Source of the DNA: CAVPTL01 sp963729195
GTDB lineage: Bacteria > Actinomycetota > Thermoleophilia > Gaiellales > JAICJC01
DNA length: 64,000 nucleotides
NCBI GenBank assembly: GCA_963729195.1
Contig: CAVSNF010000006.1
Coordinates: 45,982 to 109,981 of the forward strand
Direction: 5' to 3'
Part shown: in pieces, positions 1 to 8,247 of the stretch
How the letters are laid out: every line of letters starts with the position of its first letter
How positions within the stretch are numbered: the stretch's first letter is position 1
The notes under the pieces: generated by a model
The model's input: the letters and a program-made list of their open reading frames with translations, nothing else
The model's database searches: none
Told to the model about the DNA's origin: nothing
Translations under genes and position numbers: made by a program

Positions 1-2
1 GT

Positions 3-575
3 ATCGTCGCGCGGGCCGCGCAACGGGGGGATCTCGATCAGGTGCACGAGTCGGCCGCCATCGTCGCGACAGAAAGCGAGCGTCTGACGCGGACGTTGGC
101 CGAGCTGCTCTCGCTGGCCGATGCTGAGCATCCCGAGCCCGTTTCGGAGCCTGTGCGGCTTGACCAGGTCGTGGCTGAGGCCTGCAACGAGATGCGCGCG
201 GTGCACGACGGCCGGCGAATCGAGACCCGACTTGCGAACGTGACAGTCACCGGCGACGCCGGAAGGCTCGGCGAGTTGGCCCGGATCCTGATCGATAACG
301 CCCTCAAGTACAGCCCCGCCGACCAGCCGGTGACGGTAACCGTCGAGTCTGGTGCCGGCCGCCCGACGCTGTCTGTGCGTGACCGCGGCCAGGGCCTCTC
401 GCAGGAGGATCGCGATCGAGCGCTCGACCGCTTCTACCGGGGCGCTGCGTCACGCGGAATCGAGGGAAGCGGCCTTGGCCTCGCGATCGCGCACAGGATC
501 GCCGTACGCCACGGTGCGACCCTGCGGCTCGACGCGCACGCCGACGGCGGCACCATCGCGCTGGTCGAGTTCTAA
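3..575 (+). CDS. Sensor histidine kinase, C-terminal part (cut by window start)
   Basis: The frame is open to the left window edge, so the true start lies outside; a GTG at 42 is internal. The visible part holds the end of the dimerisation helix and a full HATPase_c domain: N-box around DNALKYSPADQPV, G1 box VRDRGQGLS, then FYRG and the G2 box GSGLGLAIAHRI. By family knowledge it autophosphorylates on a histidine (the H-box lies upstream) and passes the phosphate to a response regulator, probably encoded just outside the window. The stop codon overlaps the tail of the convergent phosphoesterase gene by 4 bases. The sensed signal cannot be told from this fragment. Confidence 0.9.
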   Translation: MVARAAQRGDLDQVHESAAIVATESERLTRTLAELLSLADAEHPEPVSEPVRLDQVVAEACNEMRAVHDGRRIETRLANVTVTGDAGRLGELARILIDNALKYSPADQPVTVTVESGAGRPTLSVRDRGQGLSQEDRDRALDRFYRGAASRGIEGSGLGLAIAHRIAVRHGATLRLDAHADGGTIALVEF

Positions 576-1633
576 TGCGACGTGATCGGAAGCGGGCGAG
601 TGAATCGGTCAAGAACTTTGCCTGCCTGATCGATGTAGACGTAGGCAGCCCGTGCCTCGGAGATCGTGATACGAAGCGACCCGTAGTTTTCGATGCTGAT
701 GGCTGCATCCGGGCTGGGTCTGGTGAATTGTGCCCCTCCGGGGCCTTGCCCGCTGGTTCCGACGGTGAACTCGTCGATGCCGCCGACAACCCGCCGCTCG
801 TAGCGGTGGAGGTGTCCACTGAGGATCGCAACCACGCCTGCGTGGCGTAACACCGGCAGGATCGGGTTGCCCGGCTGGATCGGTTTGTGCACGAGGATGA
901 ATCGCGCCTGGTAGCCCGGTTGTGCCAGCGCGGACCGAGCGAACGACACCGCGGTTCGGTCAGCCTCGACGCCGAGCGCGACGATCTGGATCGGCCCGTA
1001 GGCTGTGACGTACCGACCGGCGGTCCCAGGTAAATGCAGCGCGTGGGTGGTATATGCGCCATTACGGAAGAACACATCGTGTTCGCCCTCAGTGGCCCAT
1101 AACCGGGCTTCTGCCAGCACGTCGTGGAGTGGCCGGAAAATGTTTCGGTCGAGCAGAATCGGAAGCGAAGCCAGATAGCTGTTGTCTCCCGCCGACAGCA
1201 CGATCGCGGGATCTTCGGCTGCCACCGTGCGCATCACGGCCCACTCATGGGCGTTGCCTGAGCCGTAGTCGCCGATCACAGCCATGGTCACGGGGTGCGC
1301 GAGACTCGCCGGGGCAGTCTGAAATGATCCCGAAGCCTGCCCGACGCCACCGACCGACGCCGTCCACGCATATCGGGTGCCTGGTTCCAGTCGGGTAAAA
1401 ACTCCGGCTCGCGCGATGAACGAGCCGCCGGTGGGTGACACGGCACGCATGACCACCTTCTGGCCGCCGGGTAATGACCACGAGAGCCCGGCCGTTCGCT
1501 CACCGAGTAGCGTGACGAATGGGCCACGGTCAAACGGGTCGCCGGCCGGTTCCAGCAGATAGAGGTACCAGTATCCAACCACCACCGCCACCACGCCGAT
1601 CAGCACCACGCAAACCACCGCGAGTCCAATCAC
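572..1633 (-). CDS. Membrane-anchored metallophosphoesterase (purple acid phosphatase-like)
   Basis: A 353-residue protein starting at GTG. One N-terminal membrane helix (about residues 2-24) is followed by a fibronectin-III-like segment (about 30-105) and a calcineurin-type phosphoesterase domain. Metal-binding motifs are in order: GDYGSGN, AGDNSY, GEHDVF, a histidine in LVHKP and GHLHRYER. This layout is that of purple acid phosphatases and related secreted metallophosphatases. The domain should face the outside of the cell. The gene is tail-to-tail with the kinase and lies 72 bases downstream of a membrane protein gene on the same strand, probably in one operon. Substrate unknown. Confidence 0.85.
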   Translation of the reverse strand: MIGLAVVCVVLIGVVAVVVGYWYLYLLEPAGDPFDRGPFVTLLGERTAGLSWSLPGGQKVVMRAVSPTGGSFIARAGVFTRLEPGTRYAWTASVGGVGQASGSFQTAPASLAHPVTMAVIGDYGSGNAHEWAVMRTVAAEDPAIVLSAGDNSYLASLPILLDRNIFRPLHDVLAEARLWATEGEHDVFFRNGAYTTHALHLPGTAGRYVTAYGPIQIVALGVEADRTAVSFARSALAQPGYQARFILVHKPIQPGNPILPVLRHAGVVAILSGHLHRYERRVVGGIDEFTVGTSGQGPGGAQFTRPSPDAAISIENYGSLRITISEARAAYVYIDQAGKVLDRFTRPLPITSH

Positions 1634-1705
1634 CCAGCGCCGGAGCCGTCGCTCCCGCCGAGTTCGCGAGCGGCTTCGCCGCCGGCTCCGAAGGCTTCTC
1701 GGCGG

Positions 1706-3304
1706 TCAGCACGAGCTGCCGGGTCCCAAGAGCGCGTCCCCGAGTGAATCCGGCGACGGGTCGATGTGGAGCGTGAGCGGTCCGGCAACCGAGGTGCGAA
1801 TGGCGGTCATCCCATCGGCGGTGGCGCTCAGGCAGGAGCCGGCCGGCGATCGCCAGTAGGGGCTGTAGTGCACCCGCAGGGTGTACATGCCGGCGTGCGA
1901 GAGCCACATCCTCACCGAAGCGGGAGTGATCCGCAGCAGACGCGCGTGATCGCCGGCCGGGGGTGTCAGTATCGCGACGGGATGGGGAAGCTGGTAGAGC
2001 GTCCAGTTGCGTGTGTGCCACAGTTCGGTGAGCCCCGAGCGTCCCGACCTGAGCAGCTCGGCTTCGGCCACGGCGCTGTAGTCCAGGCGCGTGCTGGGGA
2101 GGAAGACGTACCGGACACCCATGGTGCGCAGCCAGCCGCGGTATGCACGGCCTGTGAGTTCGTCCCCACGGTAGAGAACCTGGTTTTGCGGATAGTCGTT
2201 CTGCCGGTACCACCCCCGGGCCAGCGGGGTGCCGCGGGTGGCAAGGTAGTACGCCTCCCAGTGGCCCCAAGTTGCCACAACCTCGACCCGATACGCCTGC
2301 GAAGCATGACGGTTGAGGAAACCGATCACAGGGCGCCAGTAGCTGAGTGCGGCGGCCGGGTCCCGTGCCTCCGCGTACGCATCAATCACCACCGGGGTCA
2401 TCTGAAGGCTGAGTGCGGCCACGAGGATGGCTGCGACGACAACCCGATGACGCGGGTGGTTTCCCACACGTGAGGCCATCCAGAGAAGCGGCATCCCCGC
2501 TATTGAGAACACACGAGCCGCATTGGATCCGACGGGTGTGGAGAGGGCGAATGCGAGCACATTTGCCACCAGGTACACAACGAAGAACGCACGCAGTGCA
2601 CTTCGCTCCCCGCGGAGGCCGCACAGATACAGACCGCCCCCGGAGAACACCGCGATCACGACCAGGTCGGTCCCGCCGTAGGCGTAGTACCCCTGTGAGG
2701 CGAACAGTCGTGACCATGCAGCCGCCAGCCCAACCAGGAGCACCAAGAACACGGCTTGTGCCCGGTTTGCCGTCAGCACCTCGAGGGGACGATGCTGGTC
2801 GACCACCGCAGCCAATAGGCAGAGCACGAGCACAAAGAAGGCGAGTGGCGAGAAGCACGCGGTGGCCGCCGCGGCGAGGGCGAAGCCCAGGCGAGACCGC
2901 CTCTGGGCTGCGACCAATGTGAGCACGGCGAACGCCGACCCGGCCAGGAACGGATACATACCGGACACCATCATGACCGCCGGGCCCGTAACGGCGAACG
3001 CCGTCGCCGGCCCCCGCCCGGCGTTCCCGAAGCGACGCTGGGCCATGCTTGCGAAGGCGCCCCCCAGTACCCCGCACGCCAACACCGACACCCAGAAGAT
3101 CCCCACCATCGACGCTGCGGCGTAGTACAGGAGGCTGTAGGTGACGAACTGGTAGTTACCCGCGTACCAGTAGTTGTTCCAGATCGTGAACCCGAAATGT
3201 GTGAATGCCCAGGTCTGAAACAGATGCGCAGGGGCATCGACACCCGGCGGGGCGGCGAGCGAGATCGCGATACCCACCGACAGACCGATCGCCGCGCAAC
3301 TCAT
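1706..3304 (-). CDS. Large polytopic membrane protein, GT-C-like architecture
   Basis: About 532 residues from the ATG at 3304; the frame stays open to a TTG at 3430, but that extension is polar and looks non-coding. Roughly ten hydrophobic helices fill residues 1-330, followed by a soluble C-terminal part of about 200 residues. Early residues DAPAHLFQTWAF with acidic and His residues in the first loop resemble membrane glycosyltransferases of the GT-C fold, and the soluble tail would then be extracytoplasmic. No exact family is recognised, so this is an architecture-based call. It is co-directional with the metallophosphoesterase downstream (72-base gap), so a joint cell-envelope role is possible. 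Confidence 0.7.
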   Translation of the reverse strand: MSCAAIGLSVGIAISLAAPPGVDAPAHLFQTWAFTHFGFTIWNNYWYAGNYQFVTYSLLYYAAASMVGIFWVSVLACGVLGGAFASMAQRRFGNAGRGPATAFAVTGPAVMMVSGMYPFLAGSAFAVLTLVAAQRRSRLGFALAAAATACFSPLAFFVLVLCLLAAVVDQHRPLEVLTANRAQAVFLVLLVGLAAAWSRLFASQGYYAYGGTDLVVIAVFSGGGLYLCGLRGERSALRAFFVVYLVANVLAFALSTPVGSNAARVFSIAGMPLLWMASRVGNHPRHRVVVAAILVAALSLQMTPVVIDAYAEARDPAAALSYWRPVIGFLNRHASQAYRVEVVATWGHWEAYYLATRGTPLARGWYRQNDYPQNQVLYRGDELTGRAYRGWLRTMGVRYVFLPSTRLDYSAVAEAELLRSGRSGLTELWHTRNWTLYQLPHPVAILTPPAGDHARLLRITPASVRMWLSHAGMYTLRVHYSPYWRSPAGSCLSATADGMTAIRTSVAGPLTLHIDPSPDSLGDALLGPGSSC

Positions 3305-3550
3305 AACTCCGCCGCTCGGGCCCCAGGTACGAAACCTAACGGGAACCCGCCGAGTCGCCGCGTTAACGGCCCTGCAGTATCTCAGTGCGGCCACCGCCGA
3401 CCTCGAGAGTTCATGTCCGCACTCTCGCAACCGCTGGTGAGCAATCGTTCACGTTGTCCGCCTAGCATCAATCGCCCGCCCAAGCGCCCACGCCCAAACC
3501 CGTTGGTGCAATCAATCGCGGACAAATCGACGATGGTTAAGGTGGGTGGA

Positions 3551-3814
3551 ATGGACACTGGCGGCGTCAGCTCTCGAATCACCGCAGCGAAGCGAAGGAT
3601 GCGAATCGCCGAAGCCGGGGTGGTCATCATCGGCGTGTCGGTGTTCGCAGCCGGGATCGGGCTGGTGAGGGCACATGCCGCAGGTCACGCACGGCACCCT
3701 CGAGCACTTGCGGCTCCCCCGCAATTCGTTCACGTTGTACGCCAAGACGCACTGCAGGGCGGCCTCATCGCGCCGGCTCAAGCACCGCCGAGCGCCGCGA
3801 CGAGCCCATCATGA
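3551..3814 (+). CDS. Small single-pass membrane protein of the ApbE operon
   Basis: An 87-residue protein with a basic N-terminus, one membrane helix (about residues 20-40, AGVVIIGVSVFAAGIGL) and a Pro/Ala-rich outward tail. The start at ATG 3551 is preceded by a purine-rich AAGGTGGGTGGA; an in-frame ATG at 3533 is the alternative. Its stop overlaps the ATG of the ApbE gene (ATGA), which implies translational coupling. The tail shows no flavinylation motif of the S/T-G-A-S/T type. It may be an accessory subunit of the redox system encoded downstream. No homologue is recognised. Confidence 0.65.
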   Translation: MDTGGVSSRITAAKRRMRIAEAGVVIIGVSVFAAGIGLVRAHAAGHARHPRALAAPPQFVHVVRQDALQGGLIAPAQAPPSAATSPS

Positions 3815-4662
3815 CATTGGAGCAGTTCGCGTCCATGGGTTGCACCGTGGTCGTGGCGGGGGCCACCCAGTCGGAACTCGATGCGGTACGCCGCCTTTTC
3901 GACGATCGCGACGCAACGTTCTCGCGGTTTCGCCGCCACAGCGAGCTGAGCCGCGTGAACGCGCGCAGCGGTCGAGTCGTTTCGATCTCGCCGATCTTTG
4001 CCCGCATGCTGGAGCGCGCCTTCGGCGCGGCCGCGCAGACCGACGGCCTGGTCGATCCAACGCTCGGGCGCGCACTGGAAGCCGCAGGCTACGACCGCGA
4101 CTTCGCGCAGCTTGCACCGGTGGCGTCGCCCGCGGCAGCCGGCCCGCGAGGAACGCTGGGGTCAGTGCGCTTGGGCGACGGGCTTCTGTGGGTGCCCGAC
4201 GGCGTTCAGCTCGATCTGAACGGAGTGGTCAAAGCGAGCACCGTGGACGACGCGCTCTCGTTGATACGGGGAGAAGGTTTCGTTTGCGCAGGGGGTGACC
4301 TGGCAACCCGTGGCGCGGTCGATGTGGCACTTCCCGGCGGCGCTGCCGTGCGACTGACGGCGGGGGCACTCGCCACCAGTGGCTCTGTGCGGCGTCGCTG
4401 GCTGCGGGCGGGAGTAGTTCAGCACCACCTGATCGATCCGCGGACCGGACGCCCGGCCGAATCTGTCTGGGAGCAGGTGACCGTCTCGGGTGCCTCGTGT
4501 CTTGATGCCGATATCGCCGCCAAAGCAAGCTTCTTACTCTCCGACGAAGGGCCGGGATGGCTCGATCGGCTCGGCATCCCCGGTCGGTTTGTCGCAGCCG
4601 ACCAGACCGTCACCGCCAACGAGGCATGGCGGATGAGTCTTGACGAGGCGATATGCACCTGA
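3811..4662 (+). CDS. apbE: FAD:protein FMN transferase (ApbE family)
   Basis: A 283-residue protein. ApbE enzymes take FMN from FAD and attach it covalently to Thr/Ser of target flavoproteins outside the membrane. Motifs in order: FSRFRRHSELSRVN (about 38-50), DPTLGRALEAAGY (about 80), QLDLNGVVKASTVDDA (about 133), AGGDLATRG, then ALATSG, HLIDPRTGRP and the metal-site region DADIAAKA. No clear signal peptide is present, which is unusual because many bacterial ApbE proteins are exported. It overlaps the upstream small membrane protein by 4 bases and the downstream heme-type membrane protein by 10 bases, marking a tight three-gene redox operon. Confidence 0.9.
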   Translation: MTLEQFASMGCTVVVAGATQSELDAVRRLFDDRDATFSRFRRHSELSRVNARSGRVVSISPIFARMLERAFGAAAQTDGLVDPTLGRALEAAGYDRDFAQLAPVASPAAAGPRGTLGSVRLGDGLLWVPDGVQLDLNGVVKASTVDDALSLIRGEGFVCAGGDLATRGAVDVALPGGAAVRLTAGALATSGSVRRRWLRAGVVQHHLIDPRTGRPAESVWEQVTVSGASCLDADIAAKASFLLSDEGPGWLDRLGIPGRFVAADQTVTANEAWRMSLDEAICT

Positions 4663-5639
4663 CCTCCAACCCGATCGACTGGTACGCCGCGCGGGCGGCG
4701 GGCATAGCGGCGTATGTCGTGCTGACGATGGTGGTGTGCCTCGGATTGACGCTGGCGGCCAAGGCTCCTGGAAGGCGGTGGCCGCGATGGCCCGCGTTTG
4801 CGGTCGAAGACGTGCACCGCGTCGGTGGGTTGCTGGTTGGCACGTTCATCGCCATCCACATCGTCGCAATCGCAGTCGACTCGTTCCTGCCGTTCTCGCC
4901 GCTCCAGCTGATCGTGCCGCTCACCGCCGCCTATCGACCGATCTGGACGGGGCTGGGAATCGCCGCCGCCGAGCTGCTGCTCGCCCTCGCGGTGACGAAC
5001 CACTACCGCCGCCGCCTGACCCACGTCGTCTGGCGGCGGGCGCACTACGCCAACTTTGCGGTGTGGACAGCGGCAACGTTGCACGGCATGGGCAGCGGCA
5101 CCGACCGAAACGCACCCGCGATGATCGCGCTCTACACGGTCGCATCAGCCGCGGTGCTCGCGCTCACGACGTGGCGAATCGCTCAACGTCGCCCAGGGAT
5201 CACCAGATCCGGCCTCAAGATCGCCGCCGCCGGAACTGTCGGTGCGATCTTGGTGCTCGCACTGATGAGTGGCCCGCTGTCCACCCACAACCGCCCATTC
5301 AACGCCCGGACGTTCAACGACGTGCTCAACGGCACCATCCTGCAGCAGTCCGGTTCCACCAGAGCGATCGTCTCCATGACCGGCAACGGCATCGGCCGCC
5401 AGAACGTGCTGGTCCGCGCCGACCTGCTTGTGGGCACCAACAGCCTTGAGGCGACCAGCTTCCAGCTTGAGTTTCTCCCCAGCGGAACAGTCTGCCGAGG
5501 GTCGGTCACCAATGTGCAGTCGTTCGGGTTCGACGGAGTATGTCGTCTACCCGACCACACGCACCGCACGGTGCACGCCCGTTGGCAGCTGACCTCCGAC
5601 GCGCAGCTTCGGGGCACGCTTACGGCCAACGACGCCTGA
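4653..5639 (+). CDS. Ferric-reductase-like transmembrane protein with extra C-terminal domain
   Basis: A 328-residue protein. About six helices fill residues 1-215 and carry paired histidines expected to bind b-type heme (VEDVHRVGG, AIHIVA, RRAHYANF, TLHGMG), as in ferric reductase-like and YedZ/MsrQ-type membrane domains. The last 110 residues form a soluble domain, probably exported, that I do not recognise. It overlaps apbE by 10 bases, so electrons may move from a quinone pool through heme to a flavinylated acceptor. No NADPH-binding domain is present, unlike eukaryotic-type ferric reductases. The acceptor is unknown. Confidence 0.8.
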   Translation: MHLTSNPIDWYAARAAGIAAYVVLTMVVCLGLTLAAKAPGRRWPRWPAFAVEDVHRVGGLLVGTFIAIHIVAIAVDSFLPFSPLQLIVPLTAAYRPIWTGLGIAAAELLLALAVTNHYRRRLTHVVWRRAHYANFAVWTAATLHGMGSGTDRNAPAMIALYTVASAAVLALTTWRIAQRRPGITRSGLKIAAAGTVGAILVLALMSGPLSTHNRPFNARTFNDVLNGTILQQSGSTRAIVSMTGNGIGRQNVLVRADLLVGTNSLEATSFQLEFLPSGTVCRGSVTNVQSFGFDGVCRLPDHTHRTVHARWQLTSDAQLRGTLTANDA

Positions 5640-5679
5640 ACCCGATCGCGCTCTACTACGTGTTGCGTATTACGTGAAA

Positions 5680-5691
5680 CATAGTACTATG
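5680..5691. promoter_or_regulatory. Perfect 12-bp palindrome, candidate PadR operator
   Basis: CATAGTACTATG is a perfect inverted repeat that ends at the ribosome-binding site GGAGGT (5691-5696) of the PadR gene starting at 5697. PadR repressors commonly bind short AT-rich palindromes at their own promoter. The position would block transcription start or translation of the padR/membrane-protein pair. The autoregulatory role is inferred. Confidence 0.6.
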
Positions 5692-5696
5692 GAGGT

Positions 5697-6020
5697 ATGG
5701 GCAATGGCCGAAACGACCCATCGACTCTGATCCTGACCAGCCTCGCATCAGGGCCAAAGCACGGTTATGCGCTGCAACAGGACATCGCCGGTTTCACTGG
5801 GACGGTGCTCGGACCCGGCACACTGTACGGCGCGATTGGACGGTTGGAGCAGCGGGGCCTGATCGAGCCGGTTGGGGCGAGCGGCCGCAAACAGCCCTAT
5901 CAGCTGACGGCGGCAGGAGCCGAGGTGCTCCAGGCAACCCTCGGCGAGCTGCGAGTGATCGTCGAGGCGGGTACCTCCCGGCTGACCGGGCTACCCGGCA
6001 TCGCGGAGAGCCCGGCGTGA
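5697..6020 (+). CDS. PadR-family transcriptional regulator
   Basis: A 107-residue protein with the PadR winged-helix: GPKHGYALQQDI, then GTLYGAIGRLEQRGLI and the wing QPYQLTAAG. A short C-terminal helix (about 80-107) should mediate dimerisation, as in the small PadR-s2 subgroup. It follows a strong GGAGGT ribosome-binding site and a perfect palindrome (5680-5691). The stop overlaps the GTG of the next gene (GTGA), a pairing very common in actinobacteria, where PadR controls an adjacent membrane protein. Confidence 0.9.
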   Translation: MGNGRNDPSTLILTSLASGPKHGYALQQDIAGFTGTVLGPGTLYGAIGRLEQRGLIEPVGASGRKQPYQLTAAGAEVLQATLGELRVIVEAGTSRLTGLPGIAESPA

Positions 6021-6860
6021 GCGCCCGCCGTACCCGCCTGGCGGTGCGCTTTTACCCTGCTGAGTGGCGAGCCCGCTACGGCGAGGAGTTGGAGTCGCTG
6101 ATCGAAGAGTCGTGTGGCGGCGACGTCTCTTGGCGGCTGTGGTTCGACGTGGCCTGGACAGGAGTCTGCGAGCGGCTGCACGCCACCTGCAAGGTTGCCG
6201 GAGATGTGTCACCGGGCGAGCGGTCGCGGAGCGGCGCGTTGCTGGTGCTGAGCGCGTGGGTGATGATCACCGTGGCAGGTCTGGTGGTGCAGAAGACCTC
6301 GGAGCAGTGGCAGACCGCGACCGGCGGAAGCACCGTGTTCGACGTGGTGAAACTCGCTGCCGCGCTCGGATCGGCCATGATACTGACTGGCATCGCAGCG
6401 GCCGTCCCTGCTCTGGTGAGATACGTGGAAGCCGGCGGCTGGCACTCAATCCGCGGACCCATCCGTCGGGCCGGCGCCGTGACCGTCGTGACCGTCGCTG
6501 GAACAGCCGGCCTCGTGATCTGGGCTCGTCAGCTCAGTGCGGCACAACGAAACGGTGACGACGCTGGCGTACTCACTTGCATTCCTCGCGTGGGCCGTCC
6601 TGGTCGTCACTTGCCTCGTGTTGTGGGCGGACGCAGCGATCACTACCGGGCGACGGCTGGAACTCTCCCCGAGAGTGGCCAGGCTGCACGCTTGGCTGGC
6701 GGTGGGGGTGACTGCCAGCATGCTGGTGATCACCGCCGCCACGCTTGTGTGGTGGGCACAGACCGAAGTCGCCGCGGCATGGGTGATGATCGCGTGCGTG
6801 GCAACGATGGCACTCGCCACCGCACTCGCGAGTGCCGGAGCGGTGCGCGCCGTCAGATAG
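6017..6860 (+). pseudogene. PadR-associated membrane protein, one frameshift
   Basis: The first part (6017 to about 6540) encodes VRFYPAEWRARYGEELESL and two membrane helices, typical of membrane proteins paired with PadR regulators. Reading then continues in the next frame (about 6537-6860) with two to three more helices and a stop at 6860. Removing one base near 6540 gives a 280-residue protein of normal make-up. It is translationally coupled to padR by GTGA. The break may be a sequencing indel or early decay; the joined product would be a permease-like integral membrane protein of unknown function. Confidence 0.75.
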
Positions 6861-6910
6861 CGGATGGCGTCGAGGGTGGGGAGATAGTCGTCTTCGGGCG
6901 CGGGTCGCCT

Positions 6911-7093
6911 CTATGGCAGATACGAGTCGCGGCGCGCATCGAGGACGCTCGGCTCTGTGCTCACGCGGAGATCGGCGTAAAACTCGAAGAGTCGCGCGAC
7001 CAACTCCCCCGGGCTCACACCGGCTTCTGCCGCAAGGTTCTTAATAGCCACAACGACTTCGTCGGGAACGCCCTGGAGCAGAATCATTGCCAT
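6911..7093 (-). CDS. Ribbon-helix-helix antitoxin-like protein (orphan)
   Basis: A 60-residue protein beginning with MILLQGVPDEVVVAIKNLA and AEAGVSPGELVARLFEFY. This matches the beta-strand plus two-helix plan of FitA/VapB-like antitoxins (I-V-R-x-L-P-E-E-V followed by A-A-E-x-G-x-S). A GAGGA ribosome-binding site lies about 10 bases upstream. No PIN-domain or other toxin gene follows or precedes it within the flanking 200-base gaps, so it is either a solitary DNA-binding protein or a remnant of a toxin-antitoxin pair. Confidence 0.6.
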   Translation of the reverse strand: MAMILLQGVPDEVVVAIKNLAAEAGVSPGELVARLFEFYADLRVSTEPSVLDARRDSYLP

Positions 7094-7314
7094 AGGTTGG
7101 TATTCCTCGTAGGAGCCCGGTGGCTTGGGACCGCGAGTACCGAGAGGGCCGGCGGCATCGTCCCACGCCGCGCCTGAGCGTTCTCTGAAAAACGCGCGCG
7201 AACCAGCTGAGCATGGGGAGCAGGCTCCCTGCCTCCTCAGAGCGGCGGCCTGGCATGTCAGTTCCGGCGAACCCGAGGTCGCGAGGCCACGGGCACCTCA
7301 TTCGGAAACTGCGC

Positions 7315-8247
7315 TCAGACTGCCGGCGGCAGCGTCGATGAGCGTTGAACCAGCTCCGGCGGGGTTCGAATTAAGACGTCACCCCGGGTTGGCCGACCCT
7401 GAACGACGTCGAAGAGACGCGCCACTGCTCGTCCGGTTACCTCGGCGAGTGGCATTCGCACCACGGTCATCGCCGGCACCAGGTACGCGGCGAACGGCGC
7501 GTCGTTGATGGCCACGAGCGATACATCCCGCGGCGCCGTGTACCCGGCCTCGCGCACCCCGTGGAGCGCTCCTGCCGCGTCACCGACTGTCCACAACACG
7601 ACCGCGGTTGGCCGTGGAGTGAGCGCCAGGAGTTGCCGTATCGCCCGCGCCGGGCCGGCCATCGGGTCGGAGCTGGAAACCGCCACGTAGCCCGCCGGCA
7701 GGTGCAGTCCGGCATCAGTGGTCGCCCGCCGGAAGCCGGTCTCGCGGCGGGCGACAGTGTCAGCCTCGCCAGGCCCGGTGACGTACGCGATCCGGGTGTG
7801 CCCGAGTTCAATCAGGTGACTCACGGCGAGATAGAGCGCCGCCTCGTCGTCGAACGCCACCCCAGGCGCGATCCCGGGGATGCGGCGGTTGACCAGCACC
7901 AGCGGCAGGTTCTGGCGAGAAATCGCGGCGATCGCGTCGGTGGTCGGCATCATCGTCCCCATCAAGAGGCCGTCCATGCGTCGTTCGCGCAGCAGATCCT
8001 CGTACGCTTCGCGCCGGTCGACGAACTCGTTCGCGTCGGCGATCATCACCGCGCAGCCCGACCTCGCACCGCGGCGGCGCGCCTCGGCAATCACCTCGAG
8101 GTTCTCTGGGTAGCGCAGGTTGACGACCAGCCCGAGCAGTCTGAACCGAGACCGTCGCCCATGCCGCGGTCCATGTTGGGGCAGGTGCTCGCCTGCGGCT
8201 CGGAAGGCGGGCGTGCGGCTGGGCCGGTGCGGGTGCGGCGCACTCAT
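7315..8247 (-). CDS. LacI-type ligand-binding protein lacking the HTH domain
   Basis: A 310-residue protein. From about residue 36 (LLGLVVNLRYPENLEVI) it has the periplasmic-binding-protein-like effector domain of the LacI family, close to the two genes upstream (DANEFVDRR, DGLLMGTM, LVLVNRR, HTRIAYVTGP, DVSLVAINDAPFAAYL, VVRMPLAEV). The first 35 residues are Pro/His/Arg-rich and bear no resemblance to the LacI helix-turn-helix, nor do the other two frames of this stretch. The ATG overlaps the stop of the preceding lacI gene (ATGA). It may act as a heterodimer partner or ligand sink, or may be decaying. Confidence 0.8.
   Translation of the reverse strand: MSAPHPHRPSRTPAFRAAGEHLPQHGPRHGRRSRFRLLGLVVNLRYPENLEVIAEARRRGARSGCAVMIADANEFVDRREAYEDLLRERRMDGLLMGTMMPTTDAIAAISRQNLPLVLVNRRIPGIAPGVAFDDEAALYLAVSHLIELGHTRIAYVTGPGEADTVARRETGFRRATTDAGLHLPAGYVAVSSSDPMAGPARAIRQLLALTPRPTAVVLWTVGDAAGALHGVREAGYTAPRDVSLVAINDAPFAAYLVPAMTVVRMPLAEVTGRAVARLFDVVQGRPTRGDVLIRTPPELVQRSSTLPPAV

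Noticed and set aside
304..1077. Long open frames opposite or alongside the kinase and phosphoesterase genes
   Set aside because: Arg/Pro/Ser-rich shadow translations typical of high-GC DNA; the genes in the other frames have clear domain motifs.
3811..5639. Flavinylation motif in the ApbE neighbours
   Set aside because: Sequences such as GSTRAIVS do not fit the required S/T-G-A-S/T pattern.
6860..7315. Toxin partner for the antitoxin-like gene
   Set aside because: No PIN, RelE or MazF-like frame on either strand in the flanking sequence.
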